NCBI GenBank assembly: GCA_027621615.1
Contig: JAQCBC010000049.1
Coordinates: forward strand, 1 to 6,570
Source: a bacterium
GTDB lineage: Bacteria > Margulisbacteria > Marinamargulisbacteria > UBA6595
Direction of reading: 5' to 3'
DNA length: 6,570 nt
Numbering within the stretch: position 1 is the first letter of the stretch; each line of letters opens with the position of its first letter. Made by a program: the position numbers and the translations under genes. Positions 1 through 6,568 of this stretch are shown one piece after another. The notes under the pieces were generated by a model that worked only from the letters and a program-made list of their open reading frames with translations, had not been told where the DNA came from and did no database searches.

Positions 1-91
1 TTGTTTTTAAAAGACGATAAATTTCTTAATAAGCCTTTATCATTTTTTTATGTATTTGAATTGCTTTGGTTTCTCTTTGTTTCAATTAATT

Positions 92-1144
92 ATGAACATA
101 CCTTACAGACCATATAAAGAGCAGCACCGGGTGGTATCGTCCCGTTGTAATGGAGACTCTTCCAAAAAAAGAAGAAAGGCTAGTGCCTTGCAGGATGAAG
201 ACTTGGTGGAAGAAAAGCAGGAGTCTGTGGGGGGCTTGGCTCTAAATCCAATTGCCCATAATTACCGAGTGGTTGCAGACGCATCGGTTTATGATTTAGG
301 CCTGATGTTATCGCCAATTATTTGGCGGGCGTCTTCAGACAATACGCATCAATCCACTTATAATTTTTTACTGGAATTGGTGTTTTTTTATGTGCATGGT
401 CAGCCGGTAGATAGTGAATCAATTAGCGCTACGCAAATGACAGAAATTATTCAGTGTGTGATTCAGGATCATGTGCCGGTTAAACAGGTGATCCATGCCG
501 TGTTTTTGGGTGTAAACAGGCAGCCGAGTGTGAATTACCATCGGTTTCAAACCTTGCTAATGAGCATTGTCACGGCCACGAGTGTGCTATCGATTGAAAC
601 GATACAATCGGTAATTCGGTCTGTGCTGGGTGCGATTGAGTCGTTGAGTATTAAAAAACGATCGGATAAAGAACGTTTCTTACGTGATTTTTCTACCCAA
701 GCGGTGCGGTATTATTCAAAAACACGAGCCATTGTGGTTCCAGCCGTGGTGGAGTCGATCATTCAGACGACAATGGGGTTTATGGATAGATCCGTTTTTG
801 ACGTCAGCAGTATGCAGCATTTATGCGGCTTGATTAAGTTGTTTCTCGGAAAGCCCGATGTTATGGATGCGTATACGCAGGCGGTGTTTACAGCCTTGGA
901 TCAAATACCCCATGCGGATCCAGAGACCCAAGCCGAACTGAAGTCCGCTTGGCAGGCATATTATGGGTATCATATACGGAAGAATCTCAAGTTGAGTCAG
1001 CGAGTTCGGCTCGAGTCGGTAATTGTAAAGCAGCAGTATGCTGAACGGTGGTGTCAGTGTATCCAAGTATTGAGTCAAACAGAGTCCTTAACTCGGTTTA
1101 CGCCAGCTTGGTTGAAGGCTTTTCAACAGGATTTAGACGTTTAA
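92..1144 (+). CDS. Uncharacterised, mostly helical protein with a charged disordered N-terminus
   Basis: I do not recognise this protein and assign no function. From the ATG at 92 it is 350 residues. The same frame opens at an ATG at 50, adding 14 residues. Neither start has a Shine-Dalgarno sequence. I prefer 92 because the 50 to 91 segment is T-rich like an untranslated leader. Residues 1 to about 45 look disordered: a basic patch KKRRK at 25 to 29 is followed by an acid-rich stretch (DEDLVEEKQE). The rest reads as alternating amphipathic helices with many Ile, Val and Leu and no long membrane segment. I see no Walker, zinc-finger or protease motif. It is convergent with the hotdog gene and the stops overlap by 4 bp. 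That the frame is a real gene is fairly sure: it stays open for over 1 kb and the opposite strand offers only short frames. Confidence 0.75.
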   Translation: MNIPYRPYKEQHRVVSSRCNGDSSKKRRKASALQDEDLVEEKQESVGGLALNPIAHNYRVVADASVYDLGLMLSPIIWRASSDNTHQSTYNFLLELVFFYVHGQPVDSESISATQMTEIIQCVIQDHVPVKQVIHAVFLGVNRQPSVNYHRFQTLLMSIVTATSVLSIETIQSVIRSVLGAIESLSIKKRSDKERFLRDFSTQAVRYYSKTRAIVVPAVVESIIQTTMGFMDRSVFDVSSMQHLCGLIKLFLGKPDVMDAYTQAVFTALDQIPHADPETQAELKSAWQAYYGYHIRKNLKLSQRVRLESVIVKQQYAERWCQCIQVLSQTESLTRFTPAWLKAFQQDLDV

Positions 1145-2076
1145 TCGACGCGTTGAGCGTGTGTGTAGATAGTATCCCCCGGGACCACCCGGTTTTTAAA
1201 GGCTACTTTATTGGTTCTAATAATGCGGCTATGGGGGTAAAAGCCGGGCACGCCAATCCATAGACTCACCACGCACTGGCTAATGACACTAATAACAGCA
1301 CCGGTTTGATTGTACAAGGTGGCCGTGTATGTGTGTGTGATGGGCTCCGGGCTGCTAAGGGATTGATCCAAGGCATTGGCCAAGGCTAAATCAGCCACCG
1401 ATTGCCATTGCAAGACACCCATCATTACCGGCATGTTCGGAAAATGACCCCGAATAAGGGGGTGTTCAGTATGGAAGCAATATTCTCCGATTAATTCCGT
1501 TTCAGATGCCAACCGAATCGCATCACAAATGACCAAATCAGGATGCCGGCGCCAGTGGCTTTTGTCGACAGGTTGATGCATCGTTAGGGGTAAATCCAAG
1601 ACCGTGTCGGGATTGGATTGTTCCGGTGCTGATGTTGAAACGGGGAAGATTCTGGCCATAAGGGTCGTGCGTGCGCTGGGTTCCCCCGATTGCTCAACAT
1701 GCCCGTGGCATTTAAAAAACCGGTCCCGTTTTTTTAATGTGTAGACAGAGCCCATTGTCGTTTGACCCGCTATTGCGGGTGCATGGTACTCAAACGAGTC
1801 AATGGAAGCGAAAAAGACCAAGATATCTTTGGGTGTGGGGCCTTCCTTAATAATCATCCCCAAGGCCAACAATTCAACCAAGACCGTTTCCATAATAATG
1901 GGGGGCTTTCCAATTTCAATGGTTTGTAAGAAGATGGATCGATTGTGGTTATCGTTCGGATCAATTGAGACGGAAAACGACGCATTTTCGCCAGGGATAG
2001 CCGAGTCAATGAGCTGATTTTCAAATCGATGTGGAATGTAATCCTCAATCTCAGCCGGGGTTAGCGGTTTACCCAT
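1141..2076 (-). CDS. FabZ-like double-hotdog protein, probable (3R)-hydroxyacyl-ACP dehydratase relative
   Basis: Two FabZ-type hotdog units appear fused in 311 residues; FabZ proteins are usually near 150. Unit 1 (about 12 to 146) has IPHR at 14-17, a catalytic-helix-like segment METVLVE at 62-68, and an AGQT turn at 103-106 in place of PGDQ. Unit 2 (about 165 to 311) has GHFPNMPVMMGVL at 210-222, with the catalytic-type His at 211, and VVPGDT at 297-302. In FabZ a Glu lies 14 residues after the His. Unit 2 has Gln225 there, while unit 1 has Glu68 but Glu54 at the His position. FabZ removes water from 3-hydroxyacyl-ACP in cytosolic fatty-acid synthesis; a dehydratase role here is inferred. 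The protein ends about 10 residues after VVPGD, where FabZ normally has two more strands. The start overlaps the thrS stop by 8 bp, suggesting translational coupling. It could instead be a non-catalytic hotdog or act on another acyl substrate. Confidence 0.8.
   Translation of the reverse strand: MGKPLTPAEIEDYIPHRFENQLIDSAIPGENASFSVSIDPNDNHNRSIFLQTIEIGKPPIIMETVLVELLALGMIIKEGPTPKDILVFFASIDSFEYHAPAIAGQTTMGSVYTLKKRDRFFKCHGHVEQSGEPSARTTLMARIFPVSTSAPEQSNPDTVLDLPLTMHQPVDKSHWRRHPDLVICDAIRLASETELIGEYCFHTEHPLIRGHFPNMPVMMGVLQWQSVADLALANALDQSLSSPEPITHTYTATLYNQTGAVISVISQCVVSLWIGVPGFYPHSRIIRTNKVAFKNRVVPGDTIYTHAQRVD
1179..1197 (+). terminator. Possible intrinsic terminator of the plus-strand gene
   Basis: A perfect 5 bp all-GC stem (CCGGG, loop ACCA, CCCGG) is followed at once by five T, 35 bp after the plus-strand stop. 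This is the shape of a short Rho-independent terminator for the plus-strand gene. It lies inside the antisense hotdog gene, and the same bases encode that protein's conserved VVPGD turn, so the GC-rich stem may be a by-product of protein sequence. The stem is short for a strong terminator. Confidence 0.35.
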
Positions 2077-3835
2077 GCATCACCGCCGTGAGTGTTTGGT
2101 GAATATCGGCAATAGACATGGACCCTGAATCGCCGTCTGTTCGGTGACGCAAGGTGGCGGTGGCATTCGTCACTTCTTGCTCCCCGATTACCAAGGCATA
2201 GGGTACCTTTTGATTGACCGAGTCTCGGATTTTTTTGCCAATTTTTTCATGCTCTGGTTTAACCGATACCCGCCACCCCAACTCAGTTAGGGCATCGGCG
2301 ACGGTTTCTGCATACTCAACAACCGATGGCGTTACGGTTAGAATGTCAATCTGAGTTGGTGCTAACCACAGGGGAAACGCCCCATTGTAGTGCTCAACCA
2401 AAATTCCAAAGAAACGCTCCAAGGAGCCCAACAAGGCTCGATGAATCATAATGGGCCGATGCTTTTGACCATCTTGCCCCACATAGGTTAGGTCAAATTT
2501 TTCCGGCAAATTAAAATCAAATTGAATGGTTGAGCATTGCCAGGATCGCCCAATCGAGTCTTTAATTTTAATATCGATTTTAGGCCCATAAAACGCCCCC
2601 CCACCGGCATCCACAGCATAGGGCAACCCAGAGTTTTGAATGGCCTGTTGCAAGGCCGACTCGGCCAAGGCCCAATGCGCATCATCTCCAATGCATTTTT
2701 CGTTGGGTTTTGTGGATAAAAACAACTCAAACGACTCAAAGCCAAATTGGCGAAGGACGGACAAGCTAAACGATAAGGCAGCCTCGATTTCAGCATCAAC
2801 TTGATCATTGCGGCATAAAATATGGGCATCGTCTTGGGTAAACCCGCGCACCCGCATCAGCCCATGCAACACCCCGGAACGCTCATGCCGATACACCGAC
2901 CCCAGTTCGGCGTAGCGAACCGGCAAGTCCCGATACGACCAATGCCGAGACTTGTAAATTAAGCTATGAAACGGACAGTTCATGGGCTTCAGCCGATAGG
3001 TTTGGTTGTCATTGTGAATGGAGCCAAACATATTGGCTTCATAAAAGTCCAAATGCCCACTGGTTTGCCACAAACTATTAACGCCAATGTGCGGGCTATA
3101 CACCAAGTCATACCCCTGTTCCCGATGTTGGCGTTTCCAGGTAGTTTCAATAATATCGCGAATAGTCGCGCCATTGGGGTGCCATAGCACTAGCCCCCCG
3201 CCCACGGCTTCTTGGATGCTAAACAAGTCCAACTGTTTGCCCAACAAGCGATGGTCCCGCTTTTTGGCTTCTTCCAGTTGTTTTAGATAAGCGCGCAAGT
3301 CTTTGGGATTGGCAAAGGCCGTTCCATAAATGCGTTGCAGCATGGGTCGGGTTTCGGATCCCCGCCAATACGCCCCTGAGACCCGCAACAATTTAAACGC
3401 TTTAATGGCTTGGGTGTTTTCAACGTGCGGCCCTCGGCATAAATCAATGAACGGTCCGTTTTGGTAAAACGAATAGGTATCCAAAGCTAAATCCGCAATA
3501 ATCTCTTGTTTGTACGGTTGATTCGCAACACGAGACTCCGCCTCTGCTCGGGGCACATCCGTTCGAATAAAGGCTTGGTTCTCGGCGATAATGCGGGCCA
3601 TACGCGCCTCCAAATCGACCAGATCGTCATCCGTGAGTGTTTGAGTTAAATCAAAATCATAATAAAACCCGTTTTCAATCGTTGGTCCAATACCCAACTT
3701 TGCATCGGGGAACCGTTCTAAAACGGCTTGTGCCAGGACATGCGATGCGCTATGGCAAATATGCGTGTTAGTTGAAGCTGATGGGGAATCCAAAACTGTA
3801 TCCTTGAGTATCGTCGTCATCGGAAGTCGACTCAT
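2069..3835 (-). CDS. thrS: Threonyl-tRNA synthetase lacking the TGS domain
   Basis: This class II synthetase charges tRNA-Thr with threonine in the cytosol. It has 588 residues against 642 in E. coli. The editing domain is intact: HSASH carries His28 and His32, and CRGPH carries Cys133 and His137. The catalytic core has the zinc ligands Cys287 (MNCPFH), His338 (DDAH) and His465 (MIHR), motif 2 near 315-339 (YRHERSG to DDAHI) and motif 3 near 470-479 (GSLERFFGIL). The anticodon-binding domain runs from about 493 to the end. The N-terminal TGS domain is missing and only about 25 residues precede the editing domain. An in-frame TGA at 3842-3844 rules out a longer start. The alternative start Met6 (ATG ending at 3820) is possible; neither has a clear Shine-Dalgarno sequence. 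The 5' end overlaps the upstream small gene by 53 to 68 bp in another frame. TGS-less ThrRS exists in some bacteria, so this is unusual but not broken. No T-box leader is seen. Confidence 0.97.
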   Translation of the reverse strand: MSRLPMTTILKDTVLDSPSASTNTHICHSASHVLAQAVLERFPDAKLGIGPTIENGFYYDFDLTQTLTDDDLVDLEARMARIIAENQAFIRTDVPRAEAESRVANQPYKQEIIADLALDTYSFYQNGPFIDLCRGPHVENTQAIKAFKLLRVSGAYWRGSETRPMLQRIYGTAFANPKDLRAYLKQLEEAKKRDHRLLGKQLDLFSIQEAVGGGLVLWHPNGATIRDIIETTWKRQHREQGYDLVYSPHIGVNSLWQTSGHLDFYEANMFGSIHNDNQTYRLKPMNCPFHSLIYKSRHWSYRDLPVRYAELGSVYRHERSGVLHGLMRVRGFTQDDAHILCRNDQVDAEIEAALSFSLSVLRQFGFESFELFLSTKPNEKCIGDDAHWALAESALQQAIQNSGLPYAVDAGGGAFYGPKIDIKIKDSIGRSWQCSTIQFDFNLPEKFDLTYVGQDGQKHRPIMIHRALLGSLERFFGILVEHYNGAFPLWLAPTQIDILTVTPSVVEYAETVADALTELGWRVSVKPEHEKIGKKIRDSVNQKVPYALVIGEQEVTNATATLRHRTDGDSGSMSIADIHQTLTAVMHG

Positions 3836-4244
3836 GGTTGCTCAGGCTATGCTGATAACGCTTAATGGTTGATCGTTTTGTTTCATCGCAGTTTGCCACT
3901 AAAATATTCGGATAAGTGGCATCCAGAGAAGACAATTTGATTTCAGCCATTTTTACCATGGTTTGGTGTTGCCCAAATAACGGATATACTCGTTTTCGTT
4001 CGCTGGAATCGTTGCTAGCCAGTGGGGTGTTTAAGATTAAGTTTGTGTAATTATCCGATGTTAAAAGTTCTTGAAAGAGTGCCTTGCTCGTTTTCCCAAT
4101 AGAACTACCAATTTGAATAGCCAGTCGCCGCAAAGCGGTACGTTCTGTTTTGCCATGTCCCATGCAATTGGGAAACATGGGGGATTCGGCAATATACCCA
4201 TCAAGGTGTTGTTTAATAATAACTTCAATATGACCCATACTCAT
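3768..4244 (-). CDS. Small protein with HicB-like N-terminal domain, otherwise unknown
   Basis: The 158-residue product begins with a segment resembling the HicB/UPF0150 fold: a beta strand (HIEVII), then GYIAESPMFPNC at 16-27 and GHGKTERTAL at 29-38, matching the family pattern of a Gly-Tyr strand, Pro-x-x-Pro-Gly-Cys turn and Gly-x-Thr-x-x-x-Ala helix. The usual PGC is PNC here. HicB proteins act as antitoxins to the HicA RNase, but no HicA-like gene lies beside this one, so an antitoxin role is not supported. Residues 66 to 158 have no helix-turn-helix or ribbon-helix-helix that I can see. They are polar and end with an acidic run (SDDDD at 141-145) encoded in the overlap with thrS. The gene starts 16 bp after the purC stop and has no good Shine-Dalgarno sequence; Met3 is an alternative start. 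Position within the operon and lack of a better frame support it as real; the family call is tentative. Confidence 0.6.
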   Translation of the reverse strand: MSMGHIEVIIKQHLDGYIAESPMFPNCMGHGKTERTALRRLAIQIGSSIGKTSKALFQELLTSDNYTNLILNTPLASNDSSERKRVYPLFGQHQTMVKMAEIKLSSLDATYPNILVANCDETKRSTIKRYQHSLSNHESTSDDDDTQGYSFGFPISFN

Positions 4245-4260
4245 TAGTGTATCACAACGA

Positions 4261-5142
4261 CTAATGCGTATGAACCCCTTGTTTCAAAATTTTTGCAATG
4301 GCTTTATACTGCTGAACGGTTTGCTCGATAATATGAGCGGGTAGTTCTGGTGGCGGAACCTGGTCTTGGGCATTTTGGCTAATTAAGTAATCCCGAATGA
4401 TTTGCTTGTCATAGCTGGGTGGGGATTGACCCAGGGTGTAGTCGGCTGGCCAGAACCGAGAAGAATCCGGCGTTAGCACCTCATCGATAATAATAATTTG
4501 ATCATTCAAAAAGCCAAATTCAAATTTGGTATCGGCAATCACAATGCCCTGTTTAGCGGCATAGTCATGCGCCGTTTGATACAAGCGCAAGCTCAAGTCC
4601 ATGAGGGTGTTGGTTAAGTCTTGGCCAACCATATCGGCCATGGTATCCATTGAAATGGTTTCATCGTGCCCATCATCCACTTTTGTTGAGGGGGTAAAAA
4701 TGGGGGTGGGTAATTGGCTGCCCAATTGTAACCCGTCGGGGAGTTGATGCCCTTTAATACCACCGGTTTTTTGATAATCAGCCCAACCGGATCCCGCCAA
4801 GTAGCCCCGAACAATGCATTCAATATCAATGCGTTGGGTTTTTTTAACCCACATGGATCGTCCGGCTAGCATGGTATGATACGGGCGTGTTGCTTCTGGA
4901 AAATCAGCCACATCCGTGCTAATTAAGTGATTGGGCACATCCAAATAGTCAAACCAAAACTTAGACAAATCCGTTAATAGGGCTCCTTTACCGGGAATGC
5001 CTTGCGGTAACACCTGGTCAAAGGCCGATACTCGATCCGACGTAACCATCAATAAATTATCCCCAAAGTCGAAAATAGATCGGACCTTACCCTCTCGAAA
5101 TAAGGGCAATCCGGGGCAGTCAATCGCAGTAACGCTACTCAT
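4261..5142 (-). CDS. purC: Phosphoribosylaminoimidazole-succinocarboxamide synthase (SAICAR synthase)
   Basis: PurC joins aspartate to CAIR using ATP to give SAICAR, a late step of de novo purine synthesis in the cytosol. The 293 residues carry the full set of family motifs: the nucleotide-binding GKVR at 18-21, SDRVSAFD at 35-42, ECIVRGYLAGSGW at 108-120, the TPSTK loop at 150-154, DTKFEFG at 204-210 and DEVLTPDSSRFW at 220-231. Its length and motif spelling match the longer type (about 290 to 310 residues, as in yeast Ade1) rather than the roughly 240-residue form typical of E. coli and Bacillus. The start overlaps the aminotransferase stop in ATGA and is preceded by a strong GGAGG, so the two are almost certainly co-translated. 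The upstream enzyme interconverts aspartate, which is a PurC substrate. Nothing appears missing or damaged. Confidence 0.97.
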   Translation of the reverse strand: MSSVTAIDCPGLPLFREGKVRSIFDFGDNLLMVTSDRVSAFDQVLPQGIPGKGALLTDLSKFWFDYLDVPNHLISTDVADFPEATRPYHTMLAGRSMWVKKTQRIDIECIVRGYLAGSGWADYQKTGGIKGHQLPDGLQLGSQLPTPIFTPSTKVDDGHDETISMDTMADMVGQDLTNTLMDLSLRLYQTAHDYAAKQGIVIADTKFEFGFLNDQIIIIDEVLTPDSSRFWPADYTLGQSPPSYDKQIIRDYLISQNAQDQVPPPELPAHIIEQTVQQYKAIAKILKQGVHTH

Positions 5143-6344
5143 ACAAGATCCTCCATAAATACTTTAATCCGGGACAGTCCCGTTTCAATGGCATCGTCCG
5201 ATAACGCATAACTCAGCCGAATCGAATCGGACGCACCAAAGGCATCCCCCGGAATGCACACAACATCCTGTTGAGCCAGTAGGCGGTCACAAAAATCCAA
5301 CGAGTCTTTAATGGGTCCACCGGGTGTGTTGGGTTGATTTAAAACCGCAGCAATCGATGGGAACACATAAAAAGCGCCGGCTGGGTTTGGGCAGCTGAGC
5401 CCCGGAATCGCATTGAGTCCGGCAACCAAGCGGTTGCGGCGGCCTTCGAAGAGTCGAACGTGCTCCGGGTCTACAGGTATAGACAAGGCAAATTCGCTGG
5501 CATACTGTGCGGGGGTGCAGGGATTGGATGTCATTTGACTTTGAATTGTCGTCACGGCTTTGGCAATGGCGGCATCCCCGGCTAAAAACCCAATACGCCA
5601 TCCGGTCATGGCATAGGCTTTGGATACCCCATCCACCACAATCGTATTCTCATATAAATAGTCGGACAATTGAGCGGGGCTGGTGTAATCAATCCCGTCG
5701 TAGCGCAGTTGGCTGTAAATTTCATCTGAAATTACCAGTAAGTTATGGGCCTCAATAATGGGTGCCAACGCGAGCAGTTCATCTCGGGTGTAGACGGCAC
5801 CGGTTGGGTTGCTGGGGCTATTGAGAATTAGAAGTTTGGATTGGGGGGTTAACGTGGCTTCTAGGGTATCGGGTGTGAGTTTGAATTCAGCGTTGGTGGG
5901 GGCAATGATGGGGTTTCCACCGGCGAGCAACACTTGGTCGGGGTAGCTGACCCAGTAAGGGGCGGGGATGATAACTTCATCGCCGGGGTTTAGTAAGGCT
6001 AAAAACAGATTCGCCAGGCTGTGTTTAGCCCCGGAGGATACCACAATTTGATTGGGAGCATAGGTCAGGCCACGGTCTTTTTGCAGGTAATTAATAACCG
6101 CTGTTTTTAAACTAGCGGTTCCGCCCACGGGAGTGTAGCGGGTGTGGCCACTTTGGATGGCTTCAATACCGGCTTGTTTGATGCTGGTAGGGGTATCGAA
6201 ATCGGGTTCGCCAGCACCGAAGCTAATGATAGGGCGCCCCTCGGAACGGAGCTCGGCGGCTTTAGCGGTTAGGGCGAGGGTTAGACTGGGCTTTAGGGCG
6301 TCTAGCCGATTGGAAAGTAATACTTGCTTTTTAGTATTGGGCAT
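5139..6344 (-). CDS. aspC: Aspartate aminotransferase, class I, Thermus-like (type Ib)
   Basis: This PLP enzyme moves the amino group between aspartate and 2-oxoglutarate in the cytosol. The 401 residues are full length. Visible landmarks are GAGEPDFDTP at 43-52, SGAKHSLANL at 104-113, PYWVSYP at 129-135, NSPSNPTGAVY at 175-185 (Asn179), SDEIY at 206-210 (Asp207, Tyr210), the PLP lysine Lys242 in GVSKAYAMTGWRIGF with Arg250, and the carboxylate-binding Arg376 in SIRLSYA. Thr22 (KPSLT) and Lys107 (GAKH) match the residues that recognise the aspartate side chain in the Thermus thermophilus enzyme, which favours aspartate over other class I substrates. Some type Ib enzymes also transaminate prephenate, which sequence reading alone cannot exclude. 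The gene is first in the run and follows a good promoter; the stop overlaps the purC start by 4 bp. The start has only a weak ribosome site (CTGAGCT). Confidence 0.95.
   Translation of the reverse strand: MPNTKKQVLLSNRLDALKPSLTLALTAKAAELRSEGRPIISFGAGEPDFDTPTSIKQAGIEAIQSGHTRYTPVGGTASLKTAVINYLQKDRGLTYAPNQIVVSSGAKHSLANLFLALLNPGDEVIIPAPYWVSYPDQVLLAGGNPIIAPTNAEFKLTPDTLEATLTPQSKLLILNSPSNPTGAVYTRDELLALAPIIEAHNLLVISDEIYSQLRYDGIDYTSPAQLSDYLYENTIVVDGVSKAYAMTGWRIGFLAGDAAIAKAVTTIQSQMTSNPCTPAQYASEFALSIPVDPEHVRLFEGRRNRLVAGLNAIPGLSCPNPAGAFYVFPSIAAVLNQPNTPGGPIKDSLDFCDRLLAQQDVVCIPGDAFGASDSIRLSYALSDDAIETGLSRIKVFMEDLV
5150..5154 (-). promoter_or_regulatory. Shine-Dalgarno sequence of purC
   Basis: Read on the minus strand this is GGAGG, 7 nt before the purC ATG, inside the last codons of the aminotransferase gene. 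It is the best ribosome site before any gene start here. It fixes the purC start and, with the ATGA overlap, points to translational coupling. Confidence 0.75.
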
Positions 6345-6384
6345 AGCTCAGTTAAGTATACGGCATTGGGTGATGTGTGTACAA

Positions 6385-6413
6385 GTTACAGCTATTGGTT
6401 GAAGTAGTGTCAA
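6385..6413 (-). promoter_or_regulatory. Sigma-70-type promoter for the aspC-purC-hicB-like-thrS-hotdog unit
   Basis: On the minus strand a perfect -35 box TTGACA (6408-6413) is followed by a 17 bp spacer and the -10 box TGTAAC (6385-6390), which matches TATAAT at 4 of 6 positions. Transcription would begin near 6378, giving a leader of roughly 35 nt before the aminotransferase ATG. The -35 box starts 2 bp after the stop of the upstream partial gene. A second -10-like TATACT lies at 6358-6363, but it is only about a dozen bases from the ATG and lacks a good -35. Optimal spacing and location make the first site credible; no operator is recognisable. Confidence 0.55.
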
Positions 6414-6415
6414 AG

Positions 6416-6568
6416 CTAAATACTCCCATCTTCGTCCCCCTTATGTCTGTCTGGTGCCAAAAACTGTTCTTTTTCCCCCCTCCTATAGTCGTCTTCTGCT
6501 GAATCACTAAGTCCTAAAAGTGACACGTCTGAATGTGCTAGTGCCGCCGGTGGCGGCGTTGATGATTC
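6416..6568 (-). CDS. C-terminal end of an unrecognised gene, cut by the window edge
   Basis: A frame open from the window edge encodes 50 residues and ends in TAG at 6416-6418. The product is hydrophilic: a Pro/Ala run (STPPPAALAH), then a charged tail rich in Asp, Glu, Arg and Lys, with DDYRRGEKEQF near the middle. It looks like a disordered C-terminal tail and shows no known motif. The other two minus-strand frames hit stops early in this stretch. No terminator follows, so transcription may run through into the aminotransferase gene. With only 50 codons visible, whether this is coding is moderately uncertain and its function is unknown. Confidence 0.4.
   Translation of the reverse strand, partial: ESSTPPPAALAHSDVSLLGLSDSAEDDYRRGEKEQFLAPDRHKGDEDGSI

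Noticed and set aside
1..91. Sigma-70 promoter for the plus-strand gene
   Set aside because: The stretch is AT-rich and offers several weak -10-like hexamers, but none is paired with a good -35 at 16 to 18 bp. The true promoter may lie outside the window.
821..1078. Minus-strand 85-codon frame inside the plus-strand gene
   Set aside because: It is antisense to the longer open frame, has no recognisable motif, and is separated from the hotdog frame by stops. It is a shadow frame.
1111..1127. Inverted repeat GTTGAA / TTCAAC near the end of the plus-strand gene, as a terminator for the minus-strand operon
   Set aside because: The 6 bp stem is AT-rich and no T run follows it on the minus strand, so it does not look like an intrinsic terminator.
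1000..1141. A frameshifted continuation of the hotdog protein downstream of its stop
   Set aside because: I translated the minus-strand frames just past the stop. The same frame stops again within 6 codons, the second frame runs only 14 codons without FabZ-like strands, and the third stops at once. A simple frameshift does not explain the short C-terminus.
3836..3900. T-box or other leader riboswitch before thrS
   Set aside because: The region upstream of thrS is coding sequence of the small gene, with no untranslated leader and no T-box-like motif.
6142..6402. Plus-strand 86-codon frame opposite the aspC start
   Set aside because: It is antisense to a fully supported aminotransferase, its product resembles no family, and it crosses the promoter region. 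It is a shadow frame.
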